DNA of 64,000 nt from NCBI RefSeq assembly GCF_006386545.1, contig NZ_SWAR01000003.1:124001-188000 (forward strand), written 5' to 3'. The translations under genes were made by a program, and so were the position numbers. Source of the stretch: Methylibium rhizosphaerae. GTDB taxonomy: Bacteria > Pseudomonadota > Gammaproteobacteria > Burkholderiales > Burkholderiaceae_C. The notes beneath the pieces are model-generated. The model was not told the origin of the DNA. It saw only the letters and a program-made list of their open reading frames with translations, and did not search any database. This document shows, piece by piece, positions 1 to 8,943 of this stretch (position 1 is the first letter of the stretch; each line of letters opens with the position of its first letter).

Positions 1-66
1 GCCGGCCATCCGCTGACCGCATCGCTGGGTGCGATGTTCGGCGCCGTGCGCGTCGAAAAGGCCTGA
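1..66 (+). CDS. nuoG: NADH-quinone oxidoreductase subunit G, C-terminal end (partial)
   Basis: An open frame enters from the left edge and ends in TGA at 64-66, giving 21 residues that finish in RVEKA. It sits 13 bp upstream of nuoH in the same orientation. In the conserved nuo order the gene before nuoH is nuoG, the large iron-sulfur subunit of the peripheral arm of complex I. The fragment is too short to identify by itself, so the call rests on position. Confidence 0.75.
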   Translation, partial: AGHPLTASLGAMFGAVRVEKA

Positions 67-79
67 GGACCGCAGCATC

Positions 80-1177
80 ATGATCGACACCATCAACAAC
101 TTCGGCGGTTCGTTGCTCGGCGGCGCCTGGCCGGTGGCCTGGACGCTCATCAAGATCGTCTGCGTGCTGCTGCCGCTGCTGGGCTGCGTGGCCTACCTCA
201 CGCTGTGGGAGCGCAAGGCCATCGGCTGGACTCAGATCCGCCCGGGCCCCAACCGCGTGGGCCCGTTCGGCCTGCTGACCCCGATCGCCGACGCGGTGAA
301 GCTGATCTTCAAGGAGATCATCCTCCCCACCGCCTCGAGCAAGGGCCTGTTTCTGCTCGGCCCGGTCATGACCATCATGCCGGCGCTGGCCGCCTGGGCG
401 GTCGTGCCCTTCGGGCCCGACGCAGCGCTGGCCAACATCAATGCCGGCCTGCTGTTCCTGATGGCCATCACGTCGATGGAGGTCTACGGCGTCATCATCG
501 CCGGCTGGGCCTCGAACTCGAAGTACGCCTTCCTGGGCGCGCTGCGTGCGTCGGCCCAGATGGTGAGCTACGAGATCGCGATGGGCTTCGCGCTCGTCGT
601 GGTGCTCATGGTCAGCGGCTCCCTCAACATGACCGAAATCGTGCTGGGGCAGGGCAGGGGCTGGTTCGCCGAGCACGGCGCGACCTTCCTGTCCTGGAAC
701 TGGCTGCCGCTGCTGCCGATCTTCATCGTCTACTTCATCTCGGGCCTGGCCGAAACCAACCGCCACCCGTTCGACGTGGTGGAAGGCGAGTCGGAGATCG
801 TCGCGGGCCACATGATCGAGTACTCGGGCATGGCCTTCGCCATGTTCTTCCTGGCCGAGTACGCCAACATGATCCTGGTGTCGGCGCTGGCCGTCGTGAT
901 GTTCCTCGGCGGCTGGATGGCGCCGGTGTCGTTCTCGCTGTTCGGCATGGACACCCCGGCGTGGATCCAGAACTCGATGTGGTTCTGGAACTGGTTCTGG
1001 CTGTTCGCCAAGACCTTCGTCGTGGTGACGCTGTTCCTGTGGGTGCGCTCGACCTTCCCGCGCTTCCGCTACGACCAGATCATGCGTCTGGGCTGGAAGA
1101 TCTTCATTCCGGTCACGCTGGTGTGGCTGGTGGTCGTGGGGCTGTGGATCCAGTCGCCCTGGAACATCTGGAAGTAA
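80..1177 (+). CDS. nuoH: NADH-quinone oxidoreductase subunit H
   Basis: Membrane subunit of complex I at the junction with the peripheral arm; with its partners it lines the ubiquinone-binding chamber in the inner membrane. The 365-residue product has about eight hydrophobic segments. It carries the family hallmarks [20 protein letters not shown] near residues 40-60 and the acidic loop around [15 protein letters not shown] that lies near the quinone pocket. An upstream in-frame start at 29 exists but would overlap the end of nuoG. The ATG at 80 gives the standard N-terminus and length. nuoI follows after 21 bp with an AAAGGAG ribosome binding site. Confidence 0.97.
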   Translation: MIDTINNFGGSLLGGAWPVAWTLIKIVCVLLPLLGCVAYLTLWERKAIGWTQIRPGPNRVGPFGLLTPIADAVKLIFKEIILPTASSKGLFLLGPVMTIMPALAAWAVVPFGPDAALANINAGLLFLMAITSMEVYGVIIAGWASNSKYAFLGALRASAQMVSYEIAMGFALVVVLMVSGSLNMTEIVLGQGRGWFAEHGATFLSWNWLPLLPIFIVYFISGLAETNRHPFDVVEGESEIVAGHMIEYSGMAFAMFFLAEYANMILVSALAVVMFLGGWMAPVSFSLFGMDTPAWIQNSMWFWNWFWLFAKTFVVVTLFLWVRSTFPRFRYDQIMRLGWKIFIPVTLVWLVVVGLWIQSPWNIWK

Positions 1178-1198
1178 GCAATCAAAGGAGCACGCGCC

Positions 1199-1696
1199 AT
1201 GTCCGCAGTGGCTTCGGTCAAAGAATTTTTCAGTACCTTCCTGCTCACCGAGCTGTTCAAGGGCATGAAGCTGACGGGTCGTCACTTCCTGTCGCCGCAC
1301 ATCACGGTGCAGTTCCCTGAGGAAAAGACGCCGCTGTCGCCGCGCTTCCGCGGCCTGCACGCACTGCGCCGCTATGAAAACGGCGAAGAGCGCTGCATCG
1401 CCTGCAAGCTGTGCGAGGCGGTGTGCCCGGCGCTGGCCATCACCATCGAGTCCGACGTTCGCGCCGACGGCTCGCGCCGCACCACGCGCTACGACATCGA
1501 CCTCACCAAGTGCATCTTCTGCGGCTTCTGCGAAGAAAGCTGCCCGGTCGACTCGATCGTGGAAACCCACATCCTCGAGTACCACGGCGAAAAGCGCGGC
1601 GACCTGTACTTCACCAAGGACATGCTGCTGGCCGTGGGCGACCGCTACGAGAAGGAAATCGCCGCGAACAAGGAGGCGGACGCGAAGTACCGCTGA
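1199..1696 (+). CDS. nuoI: NADH-quinone oxidoreductase subunit I
   Basis: Ferredoxin-like subunit that carries clusters N6a and N6b and passes electrons toward N2 and ubiquinone at the membrane interface. The 165-residue product has two complete CxxCxxCxxxCP motifs. Cysteines 66, 69, 72 and 76 form the first, and cysteines 105, 108, 111 and 115 the second, as expected for two [4Fe-4S] clusters. A good AAAGGAG site lies just upstream of the ATG. The gene is followed by a 70-bp gap that contains a stem-loop before nuoJ, the largest gap in this part of the operon. Confidence 0.98.
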   Translation: MSAVASVKEFFSTFLLTELFKGMKLTGRHFLSPHITVQFPEEKTPLSPRFRGLHALRRYENGEERCIACKLCEAVCPALAITIESDVRADGSRRTTRYDIDLTKCIFCGFCEESCPVDSIVETHILEYHGEKRGDLYFTKDMLLAVGDRYEKEIAANKEADAKYR

Positions 1697-1727
1697 GGGC
1701 TTCGACCCTCGCCAGCCGCAAGGCGAT

Positions 1728-1750
1728 GGGCCGCGCTGAAGGCGCGGCCC
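1728..1750 (+). other. Intercistronic stem-loop between nuoI and nuoJ
   Basis: GGGCCGCGC and GCGCGGCCC form a perfect 9-bp stem around a 5-nt loop (TGAAG). No T-run follows, so this is unlikely to be a full terminator. By analogy with other long operons it may protect or process the mRNA between nuoI and nuoJ; that role is inferred. Confidence 0.5.
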
Positions 1751-1766
1751 GCTTCACGAGAACGAC

Positions 1767-2411
1767 ATGGATACCAAGACCGCGCTTTTTTTCGTCTTTT
1801 CAGCGATCCTGCTGTTCGCCTCCTTCAGGGTGATCACGGCGCGCAACCCCGTGCATGCGGCACTGTTCCTCGTGCTGGCCTTCTTCAACGCAGCCTGCGT
1901 CTGGATGCTGCTGGAGGCCGAGTTCCTTGCCATCGCCCTGGTGCTCGTCTATGTGGGCGCGGTGATGGTGCTGTTCCTGTTCGTGCTGATGATGCTCGAC
2001 ATCAACGTCGATGCCTTGCGGCAGGGCTTCTGGAAGCACTTCCCGGTGGCCGGTTTCGTGGGCGTGGTCATCGCCATCGAGATGGCCTGGGTGCTGATGC
2101 GCGGCTTCAACCTGCCCGAGCCCAAGGGCCTGTCGCCTGAACTGGCCAAGATGGGCAACACCAAGCTGCTGGGCATCGAGGTCTACACGCAATACCTCTA
2201 TCCGCTGCAGATCGCGGCCGTGATCCTGCTGGTGGCCATCATCGCCGCCATCGCGCTCACGCTGCGCCGGCGCAAGGACTCCCGCTACATCGACCCGGCC
2301 CAGCAGGTGAAGGTCAAGAAGTCGGACCGCCTGCGCGTGCTGAACATGAAGCCCGAAGTGGCGCCGCCGCCTGCCGCGCCCGAAGCCAACAACGCAGGAG
2401 GCCAGGCATGA
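1767..2411 (+). CDS. nuoJ: NADH-quinone oxidoreductase subunit J
   Basis: Small polytopic subunit of the complex I membrane arm, involved in linking quinone chemistry to the proton-pumping modules. The 214-residue product has five hydrophobic segments, among them the conserved stretch around residues 55-75 ([20 protein letters not shown]). That stretch corresponds to transmembrane helix 3, which contains the pi-bulge in solved structures. The C-terminus is a proline- and alanine-rich tail of about 40 residues, longer than in E. coli. The stop overlaps the nuoK start by 4 bp (ATGA), which suggests translational coupling. Confidence 0.97.
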   Translation: MDTKTALFFVFSAILLFASFRVITARNPVHAALFLVLAFFNAACVWMLLEAEFLAIALVLVYVGAVMVLFLFVLMMLDINVDALRQGFWKHFPVAGFVGVVIAIEMAWVLMRGFNLPEPKGLSPELAKMGNTKLLGIEVYTQYLYPLQIAAVILLVAIIAAIALTLRRRKDSRYIDPAQQVKVKKSDRLRVLNMKPEVAPPPAAPEANNAGGQA

Positions 2412-2734
2412 GCGGCATCACCCTCGGACACTACCTGTCGCTGGGCGGCATCCTGTTCGCGATGTCGGTGATCGGCATCTTCCTGAACCGCAAGAACCTG
2501 ATCGTGCTGCTGATGGCGATCGAGCTGATGCTGCTGGCGGTCAACCTGAACTTCGTGGCGTTTTCTCGCTATCTCGACCCGGTCACTTCGGATCCCATGG
2601 CCGGCCAGGTCTTCGTGTTCTTCATCCTGACCGTGGCAGCCGCCGAGTCGGCCATCGGCTTGGCCATCCTGGTGGTGCTGTTCCGCAACCGCTCGACCAT
2701 CAACGTCGACGAGCTCGACGCGCTCAAAGGCTGA
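2408..2734 (+). CDS. nuoK: NADH-quinone oxidoreductase subunit K
   Basis: Three-helix subunit of the complex I membrane arm, homologous to MrpC of antiporters. The 108-residue product keeps the buried glutamates of the family: one in [14 protein letters not shown] in helix 2 and one in [11 protein letters not shown] in helix 3. Both are known to be important for proton translocation. A short hydrophilic tail follows. Translation probably couples to nuoJ through the 4-bp overlap. Confidence 0.97.
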   Translation: MSGITLGHYLSLGGILFAMSVIGIFLNRKNLIVLLMAIELMLLAVNLNFVAFSRYLDPVTSDPMAGQVFVFFILTVAAAESAIGLAILVVLFRNRSTINVDELDALKG

Positions 2735-2753
2735 CGAGGGAGCGAACAACAAC

Positions 2754-4793
2754 ATGACTCAACTCTCCCAGAACCTGCTCGTCGCCGTGCCGGCGGCGCC
2801 GCTGGTCGGCGCCATCGTCGCGGGCCTGTTCGGCAAGGCGGTCGGCCGCCGCGGCGCGCACGCCATCACCATCCTCGGCGTGCTGGTGGCCTTCATCATC
2901 TCGGCCATGGTGCTCAAGGCCGTCGCGGTGGACGGCGCGCGCTTCAACGAAACCGTCTACGAATGGATGGTGGTGGGCGGCATCAAGATGGAGGTCGGCT
3001 TCCTCGTCGACGGCCTCACCGCCATGATGATGTGCGTGGTGACCTTCGTGTCGCTGATGGTGCACATCTACACCATCGGCTACATGGAAGAAGACCCGGG
3101 CTACCAGCGCTTCTTCTCGTACATCTCGCTGTTCACCTTCTCGATGTTGATGCTCGTGATGAGCAACAACTTCCTGCAGCTGTTCTTCGGCTGGGAGGCG
3201 GTGGGCCTGGTGTCCTACCTGCTGATCGGCTTCTGGTTCAAGCGGCCCACGGCGATCTTCGCCAACATGAAGGCCTTCCTGGTCAACCGGGTCGGCGACT
3301 TCGGCTTCATCTTGGGCATCGGCCTGATCGTGGCCTACGCGGGCACGCTCAACTACGGCGAGGCCTTCGCCAAGGGCGGCGAGCTGGCCAAGCTCAACTT
3401 CCCCGGCACGGAGTGGATGCTGATCACGGTGACCTGCATCTGCCTGTTCATCGGCGCCATGGGCAAGAGCGCGCAGTTTCCGCTGCACGTGTGGCTGCCC
3501 GACTCGATGGAAGGCCCGACGCCGATCTCCGCGCTGATCCACGCCGCCACCATGGTGACGGCCGGCATCTTCATGGTGGCGCGCATGTCGCCGCTCTTCG
3601 AGCTGTCCGACACGGCGCTGAGCTTCATCCTCGTGATCGGAGCCATCACCGCGCTGTTCATGGGCTTCCTGGGCATCATCCAGAACGACATCAAGCGGGT
3701 GGTGGCCTATTCCACGCTCTCGCAGCTGGGCTACATGACGGTGGCGCTGGGTGCCTCGGCCTACTCGGTGGCGGTGTTCCACCTGATGACGCACGCCTTC
3801 TTCAAGGCGCTGCTGTTCCTGGCCGCCGGCTCGGTGATCATCGGCATGCACCATGACCAGGACATCCGCAACATGGGCGGCCTGCGCAAGTACATGCCCA
3901 TCACCTGGATCACCTCGCTGCTGGGCTCGCTCGCTTTGATCGGCACGCCGCTGTTCGCCGGCTTCTACTCGAAGGACATGATCATCGAGGCGGTGCATGC
4001 CAGCGAGCTGGCCGGCTCGGGCTTCGCCTACTTCGCGGTGATGGCGGGCGTGTTCGTCACGGCCTTCTACTCCTTCCGCATGTACTTCCTGGTGTTCCAC
4101 GGCAAGGAGCGTTTCGGGCATGCCGCCGACGACCACCACCACGACCACCATGGCGATGCCGACGACGAGGAGCCGTCGGCCGACCACCACCACGGCCTGG
4201 CGCCCGGCGAGAAGCCGCACGAGTCGCCCTGGGTGGTGACCGCGCCGCTGCTGCTGCTGGCGGTGCCCTCGGTCGTGATTGGCTTCATGACCATCCAGCC
4301 CATGCTGTTCGGCGAGTTCTTCAAGGACGCGATCTTCGTCGACGCCGCCAGGCACCCGGCGATGGCCGAGCTGGCCGGGCATTTCCACGGCGCGGTGGCG
4401 ATGGCCTTGCATGCCTTCACGACGCCGGTGTTCTGGCTCGCGCTGGCCGGCGTGGCGCTGTCCTACTTCTTCTACATGGTGAAGCCGGAGATCCCCGCGG
4501 CCATCAAGGCGCGCTTCGGCTTCGTGTATCGCATCCTGGAAAACAAGTACTACATGGACTGGATCAACGAGCACATCTTCGCTCCCGCCGCTCGCGGCCT
4601 GGGTCGCGGGCTGTGGAAGGGCGGCGACGTGGCCGTGATCGACGGCGTGCTGATCAACGGCTCGGCCCGCGTGGTCGGCTGGGTCGCCTCGGTCGTGCGC
4701 CTGTTCCAGTCTGGCTACATCTACCACTACGCCCTGGTCATGATCGTCGGCGTGCTGGCGCTGATGAGCTGGTTCGTCTGGCAGTACAAGTGA
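2754..4793 (+). CDS. nuoL: NADH-quinone oxidoreductase subunit L
   Basis: Distal antiporter-like proton-pumping subunit whose long C-terminal lateral helix braces the membrane arm. The 679-residue product has the Proton_antipo_N and Proton_antipo_M regions, including GWEAVGLVSYLLIGFW near residues 145-160 and the lysine-bearing helix AMGKSAQFPLHVWLPDSMEG near 235-255. It is about 65 residues longer than E. coli NuoL. Part of the excess is a hydrophilic insertion at about residues 456-490 that is rich in His and Asp, with runs HHH, HH and HHH. The gene starts 19 bp after nuoK, the same gap as before nuoM and nuoN. Confidence 0.97.
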   Translation: MTQLSQNLLVAVPAAPLVGAIVAGLFGKAVGRRGAHAITILGVLVAFIISAMVLKAVAVDGARFNETVYEWMVVGGIKMEVGFLVDGLTAMMMCVVTFVSLMVHIYTIGYMEEDPGYQRFFSYISLFTFSMLMLVMSNNFLQLFFGWEAVGLVSYLLIGFWFKRPTAIFANMKAFLVNRVGDFGFILGIGLIVAYAGTLNYGEAFAKGGELAKLNFPGTEWMLITVTCICLFIGAMGKSAQFPLHVWLPDSMEGPTPISALIHAATMVTAGIFMVARMSPLFELSDTALSFILVIGAITALFMGFLGIIQNDIKRVVAYSTLSQLGYMTVALGASAYSVAVFHLMTHAFFKALLFLAAGSVIIGMHHDQDIRNMGGLRKYMPITWITSLLGSLALIGTPLFAGFYSKDMIIEAVHASELAGSGFAYFAVMAGVFVTAFYSFRMYFLVFHGKERFGHAADDHHHDHHGDADDEEPSADHHHGLAPGEKPHESPWVVTAPLLLLAVPSVVIGFMTIQPMLFGEFFKDAIFVDAARHPAMAELAGHFHGAVAMALHAFTTPVFWLALAGVALSYFFYMVKPEIPAAIKARFGFVYRILENKYYMDWINEHIFAPAARGLGRGLWKGGDVAVIDGVLINGSARVVGWVASVVRLFQSGYIYHYALVMIVGVLALMSWFVWQYK

Positions 4794-4812
4794 GCAGCGG
4801 GGACTAGAACAA

Positions 4813-6288
4813 ATGGCTTACCTTTCCCTCGCGATCTGGCTGCCCATCGCCGTCGGCGTGCTGCTGCTGGCCATCGGCCGTGACGAACATGCGAACAACG
4901 TGCGCTGGATCGCCCTGGCCGGCGCGGTGCTGAGCTTCGTCGTCACCATTCCGCTCATCACCGGCTTCGACGCCAGCACGGCGGCGATGCAATTCACCGA
5001 AACGCTGCCCTGGATCGAGCGCTTCAACGTGCACTACCGCCTGGGCGTCGACGGCCTGTCGGTGTGGTTCGTGCTGCTCACGGCCTTCATCACCATCATC
5101 GTGGTGATCTCGGCCTGGGAGGTGATCGACACCCGCGTGAACCAGTACATGGGCGCCTTCCTCATCCTCTCCGGCCTGATGGTCGGCGTGTTCTCGGCGC
5201 TCGACGGCCTGCTGTTCTACGTGTTCTTCGAGGCCACGCTGATCCCGATGTACATCATCATCGGCATCTGGGGCGGCCCGCGGCGCGTGTATGCGGCCTT
5301 CAAGTTCTTCCTGTACACGCTGCTGGGCTCGCTGCTGATGCTCGTCGCGCTGATCTACCTGTACTACAAGTCGGGTGGCAGCTTCGACATCCTCGCCTGG
5401 CACAAGCTGCCGCTGCCCATGTCGGCGCAGACGCTGCTGTTCTTCGCCTTCTTCGCGGCCTTCGCGGTGAAGGTGCCGATGTGGCCGGTGCACACCTGGC
5501 TGCCCGATGCACACGTCGAGGCGCCGACCGGTGGCTCGGTGGTGCTGGCGGCCATCATGCTGAAGCTGGGGGCCTACGGCTTCCTGCGCTTCTCGCTGCC
5601 CATCGTGCCGGACGCCAGCAAGGAATGGGCGGCCTTCGTCATCGCCCTGTCGCTGATCGCCGTGCTCTACATCGGCCTGGTCGCGCTGGTGCAGAACGAC
5701 ATGAAGAAGCTGGTGGCCTATTCGTCGATCGCCCACATGGGCTTCGTGACGCTGGGCTTCTTCATCTTCAATGAGCTGGGCATCGCCGGCGGCATCGTGC
5801 AGATGATCTCGCACGGCTTCGTGTCGGGCGCCATGTTCCTGTGCATCGGCGTGCTGTACGACCGGGTGCATTCGCGCGAGATCTCGTCCTATGGCGGCGT
5901 GGTCAACACCATGCCCAAGTTCGCTGCCTTTGCCGTGCTGTTTGCCATGGCCAACTGCGGCCTGCCGGGCACCAGCGGCTTCGTCGGCGAGTGGATGGTG
6001 ATCCTGGGCACGGTGCAGGCCAACTTCTGGCTGGCTGCCCTGGCGGCCACGACGCTGATCTTCGGCGCGGCCTACACCCTGTGGATGGTCAAGCGGGTCT
6101 ACTTCGGCGACGTCGCCAATGAAGACGTCCGCACGCTGTCCGACATCAACAAGCGCGAGTTCTTCATGATGGCGCTGCTGGCAGCGGCCGTGCTGTGGAT
6201 GGGCGTGTACCCCAAGCCCGTCACCGACGTGATGCAGACGTCGGTCGCCGAGCTGATCAAGCACGTGGGCATCTCGAAGCTCAATTGA
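4813..6288 (+). CDS. nuoM: NADH-quinone oxidoreductase subunit M
   Basis: Second antiporter-like proton-pumping subunit of complex I. The 491-residue polytopic protein shows the family signatures [19 protein letters not shown] near residues 137-155, with the key membrane glutamate, and [20 protein letters not shown] near 219-238, with the pumping lysine. Length matches the family. The start ATG at 4813 is preceded by a GGGGAC site. It sits 19 bp from both nuoL and nuoN within the same transcript. Confidence 0.97.
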   Translation: MAYLSLAIWLPIAVGVLLLAIGRDEHANNVRWIALAGAVLSFVVTIPLITGFDASTAAMQFTETLPWIERFNVHYRLGVDGLSVWFVLLTAFITIIVVISAWEVIDTRVNQYMGAFLILSGLMVGVFSALDGLLFYVFFEATLIPMYIIIGIWGGPRRVYAAFKFFLYTLLGSLLMLVALIYLYYKSGGSFDILAWHKLPLPMSAQTLLFFAFFAAFAVKVPMWPVHTWLPDAHVEAPTGGSVVLAAIMLKLGAYGFLRFSLPIVPDASKEWAAFVIALSLIAVLYIGLVALVQNDMKKLVAYSSIAHMGFVTLGFFIFNELGIAGGIVQMISHGFVSGAMFLCIGVLYDRVHSREISSYGGVVNTMPKFAAFAVLFAMANCGLPGTSGFVGEWMVILGTVQANFWLAALAATTLIFGAAYTLWMVKRVYFGDVANEDVRTLSDINKREFFMMALLAAAVLWMGVYPKPVTDVMQTSVAELIKHVGISKLN

Positions 6289-6307
6289 GGAACTGGGGCC
6301 GAACGAC

Positions 6308-7789
6308 ATGACTGAAATGAACTGGCTCGCGGTCTATCCCGAGATCCTGCTGTTGGCGATGGCCTGCGTGATCGCGGTCGTCGACCTGTTCGTCGCCTCC
6401 GAGCGGCGCACGCCGACCTACGTGCTCAGTCTGCTGACGCTGGTGGCAGTGGCGGTGATGCACCTGGCCTACTTCCAGGGCGGCTTCACGCTCTACGCGA
6501 TGCAGGGCATGGTGGTGTCCGACCCGATGGGGCACCTGCTGGCCTTCTTCGCCACGCTGGCTGTGCTGGTCACGCTCGTGTACTCGCGCTACTACGCCGC
6601 CGACCGCGACATCCTCAAGGGCGAGCTGTTCACGCTCAGCCTGTTCTCGCTGCTGGGCATCTCGGTCATGGTGTCGGGCAACAACTTCCTGGTCATCTAC
6701 CTCGGCCTGGAGCTGATGTCGCTGTCGCTGTATGCGCTCGTCGGCCTGCGCCGCGACCACACCGAGTCCACCGAAGCCGCGATGAAGTACTTCGTGCTGG
6801 GCGCGCTCGCCAGCGGCTTCCTGCTCTACGGCCTGTCGATGATGTACGGCGCCACCGGCTCGCTCGACCTGCCGGAGGTCTTCAAGGCCATCGGCACGGG
6901 CCAGATCAATACCCAGGTGCTGGTGTTCGGCGTGGTGTTCGTGGTGGCCGGCCTGGCCTTCAAGCTGGGCGCGGTGCCGTTCCACATGTGGATCCCCGAC
7001 GTCTACCAGGGCTCGCCCACGGCGGTGACGCTGCTCATCGCGGGCGCACCCAAGATCGCCGCCTTCGCCATCGTGATCCGCCTGCTGGTGGAAGGCATGC
7101 TGGGCCTCGCGGTCGACTGGCAGCAGATGCTGGTGGTGCTGTCGGTCGCGTCGCTGGTGGTGGGCAACCTCGCCGCCATCGCCCAGACCAACCTGAAGCG
7201 CATGCTGGCCTACTCGACCATCGCGCAGATGGGCTTCATGCTGCTGGGACTCACCTCGGGCGTGGTCACCGGCAACACGCTGTCGGCGGCCAACTCGTAC
7301 AGCTCGGCGATGTTCTACGTCATCACCTACGTGCTGACGACGCTGGGCACCTTCGGCACCATCATGCTGCTCGCCCGCAAGGGCTTCGAAGCCGAGGAGA
7401 TCGACGACCTCAAGGGCCTCAACCAGCGCAGCCCGCTGATCGCGGGCGTGATGGCGGTGTTCATGTTCTCGCTGGCAGGCATCCCCCCGACGGTGGGCTT
7501 CCACGCCAAGCTGGCGGTGCTGCAGGCGCTCGTGTCCACCAACGTGGCCGGCTATGTGTGGCTGGCCGTGGTGGCGGTGCTGCTGTCGCTGATCGGCGCC
7601 TTCTACTACCTGCGGGTCGTCAAGGTGATGTACTTCGACGAGGCATCCGACACCTCGGTGATCCCGTCGGCCGGTGGCGCCCGCGCGCTGCTGTCGCTCA
7701 ACGGCGCGGCCGTCCTGGTGTTCGGCGTCCTGCCGGGCGGCCTGATGACGATGTGCGCCTACGCGATCCAGAAATCGCTCGCCAGCTGA
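6308..7789 (+). CDS. nuoN: NADH-quinone oxidoreductase subunit N
   Basis: Third antiporter-like proton-pumping subunit of complex I and the last nuo gene here. The 493-residue product has about 14 hydrophobic segments. Motifs include [20 protein letters not shown] near residues 130-150 and [20 protein letters not shown] near 218-238. A GAGGA site precedes the ATG. The stem-loop at 7804-7827 follows directly, and the next gene is a NUDIX hydrolase. In many Burkholderiales, as I recall, a short DUF2818 gene sits between them, but no such frame is visible here. Confidence 0.97.
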   Translation: MTEMNWLAVYPEILLLAMACVIAVVDLFVASERRTPTYVLSLLTLVAVAVMHLAYFQGGFTLYAMQGMVVSDPMGHLLAFFATLAVLVTLVYSRYYAADRDILKGELFTLSLFSLLGISVMVSGNNFLVIYLGLELMSLSLYALVGLRRDHTESTEAAMKYFVLGALASGFLLYGLSMMYGATGSLDLPEVFKAIGTGQINTQVLVFGVVFVVAGLAFKLGAVPFHMWIPDVYQGSPTAVTLLIAGAPKIAAFAIVIRLLVEGMLGLAVDWQQMLVVLSVASLVVGNLAAIAQTNLKRMLAYSTIAQMGFMLLGLTSGVVTGNTLSAANSYSSAMFYVITYVLTTLGTFGTIMLLARKGFEAEEIDDLKGLNQRSPLIAGVMAVFMFSLAGIPPTVGFHAKLAVLQALVSTNVAGYVWLAVVAVLLSLIGAFYYLRVVKVMYFDEASDTSVIPSAGGARALLSLNGAAVLVFGVLPGGLMTMCAYAIQKSLAS

Positions 7790-7803
7790 GTCCGGCGAGC
7801 GTT

Positions 7804-7827
7804 GGCGTGGCCCTTGCTTGCCACGCC
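7804..7827 (+). terminator. Stem-loop at the end of the nuo operon
   Basis: GGCGTGGC and GCCACGCC form a perfect 8-bp stem with an 8-nt loop, 15 bp after the nuoN stop. No U-tract follows, so it may be a weak or Rho-assisted terminator, or a 3'-end stabiliser. The NUDIX start codon lies 18 bp downstream, so read-through into that gene is likely. Confidence 0.5.
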
Positions 7828-7844
7828 GCCAGAGAGGCAGGCGC

Positions 7845-8465
7845 ATGACGCAAGAACACCCGGACAACAAGGACGGCGACGGCCACCTGCGCGAGACGCA
7901 GGTCAGCAGCCAGCAGGCCTGGCGCGGGGGCTTCCTCGATGTGCGGCGCGACATGGTGCGCCTGCCCAATGGCCGTGAAGCCGCCCGCGAGTACATCGTC
8001 CACCCCGGAGCGGTGGTCATCATCCCGCTGCTTGACGACGGCCGGCTGGTGGTCGAGCGCCAGTTCCGCTACCCGCTGCAGCGCAGCTTCATCGAGTTCC
8101 CCGCGGGCAAGATCGACCCGGGCGAAGACACGCTGAACTGCGCGCGCCGCGAACTCGCCGAGGAAACCGGCTACCACGCGGCCGAATGGGCCCGTGCGGG
8201 GGTGCTGCACAACGCCATCGCCTACTCGACCGAAGGCATCGAGATCTGGTTCGCCCGCGGCCTCACGGCCGGCGAGCGGTCGCTCGACGACGGCGAATTC
8301 CTCGACGTGTTCGCCTTGTCGGCCAACGAGCTGGAAGCCATGGCCGCCCGCGGTGAACTCACCGATGCCAAGACCCTGATCGGCCTGCTGTGGCTGCGCC
8401 AATGGCGCGCCGGCCATTGGGACTTGTCCTGGCAGCCGGTTCCGCCGGTTACACCCGCCGGATAA
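7845..8465 (+). CDS. NUDIX hydrolase, ADP-ribose pyrophosphatase type
   Basis: Cytoplasmic hydrolase of nucleoside diphosphates linked to another moiety; the closest family type is ADP-ribose pyrophosphatase (NudF-like). The 206-residue product contains a complete Nudix box at residues 88-110: G, five residues, E, seven residues, then RELAEETGY. These are the metal-binding residues of the family. The upstream sequence AIEFPAGK-like segment (FIEFPAGKIDPGE) is typical of ADP-ribose hydrolases. The ATG at 7845 follows a GAGAGGCAG site; an earlier in-frame start would run into the hairpin. Its stop codon TAA lies inside a GATAAT box in front of the next gene. Confidence 0.9.
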   Translation: MTQEHPDNKDGDGHLRETQVSSQQAWRGGFLDVRRDMVRLPNGREAAREYIVHPGAVVIIPLLDDGRLVVERQFRYPLQRSFIEFPAGKIDPGEDTLNCARRELAEETGYHAAEWARAGVLHNAIAYSTEGIEIWFARGLTAGERSLDDGEFLDVFALSANELEAMAARGELTDAKTLIGLLWLRQWRAGHWDLSWQPVPPVTPAG

Positions 8466-8475
8466 TGACCGCACG

Positions 8476-8934
8476 ATGAAGGTCCTCAACCTCCAGTGCA
8501 GTCACGGCCACGGCTTCGAAGGCTGGTTCGGCTCAGAAGACGACTACCAGTCCCAGCTCGAACGCGGCCTGGTCGAATGCCCGCTGTGCGCCGACAAGGC
8601 GGTCACCCGCCTGCCCAGCGCCCCGCGCCTCAACCTGTCGGGCTCGCGCGAAGAAGTGATGGTGGTGCCGTCTTCCGGCCGGCCTGTGGCGCCCACGCCC
8701 GAGCAGGCCAGCGTCGAGGCCTTGTGGCTGGGGGCGGTGCGCCACGTGATGGCCAACACCGAAGACGTGGGTGAACGTTTCGCCGAAGAGGCGCGCCGCA
8801 TTCACTACGGCGAAACCGAACACCGCGGCATCCGCGGGCGTGCGTCCACCGAAGATGCGCAGGCCCTGCGCGACGAGGGCATCGAGGTGATGGCGCTGCC
8901 GCTGCCGGCAGCCCTCAAGGGCCCGACCCAGTAA
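8476..8934 (+). CDS. DUF1178 family protein
   Basis: Conserved 152-residue protein of unknown function, very common in alpha- and betaproteobacteria. The N-terminus MKVLNLQCSHGHGFEGWFGS and the CPLC pair at about residues 36-39 match DUF1178. Together with Cys9 and His11 they could form a zinc-ribbon-like site; that is an inference. It starts 10 bp after the NUDIX gene. No Shine-Dalgarno sequence is seen, but a GATAAT hexamer at 8461-8466 lies just upstream, so a leaderless transcript is possible. It converges on the FAD-linked oxidase gene with a 9-bp gap. Confidence 0.88.
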   Translation: MKVLNLQCSHGHGFEGWFGSEDDYQSQLERGLVECPLCADKAVTRLPSAPRLNLSGSREEVMVVPSSGRPVAPTPEQASVEALWLGAVRHVMANTEDVGERFAEEARRIHYGETEHRGIRGRASTEDAQALRDEGIEVMALPLPAALKGPTQ

Positions 8935-8943
8935 GGGGCGGCT

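Noticed and set aside
2724-4727. Long minus-strand open frame of 667 codons opposite nuoL, very rich in His, Asp, Gln and Arg
   Set aside because: It mirrors nuoL in a GC-rich genome; its composition is that of antisense shadow frames, and nuoL is certain.
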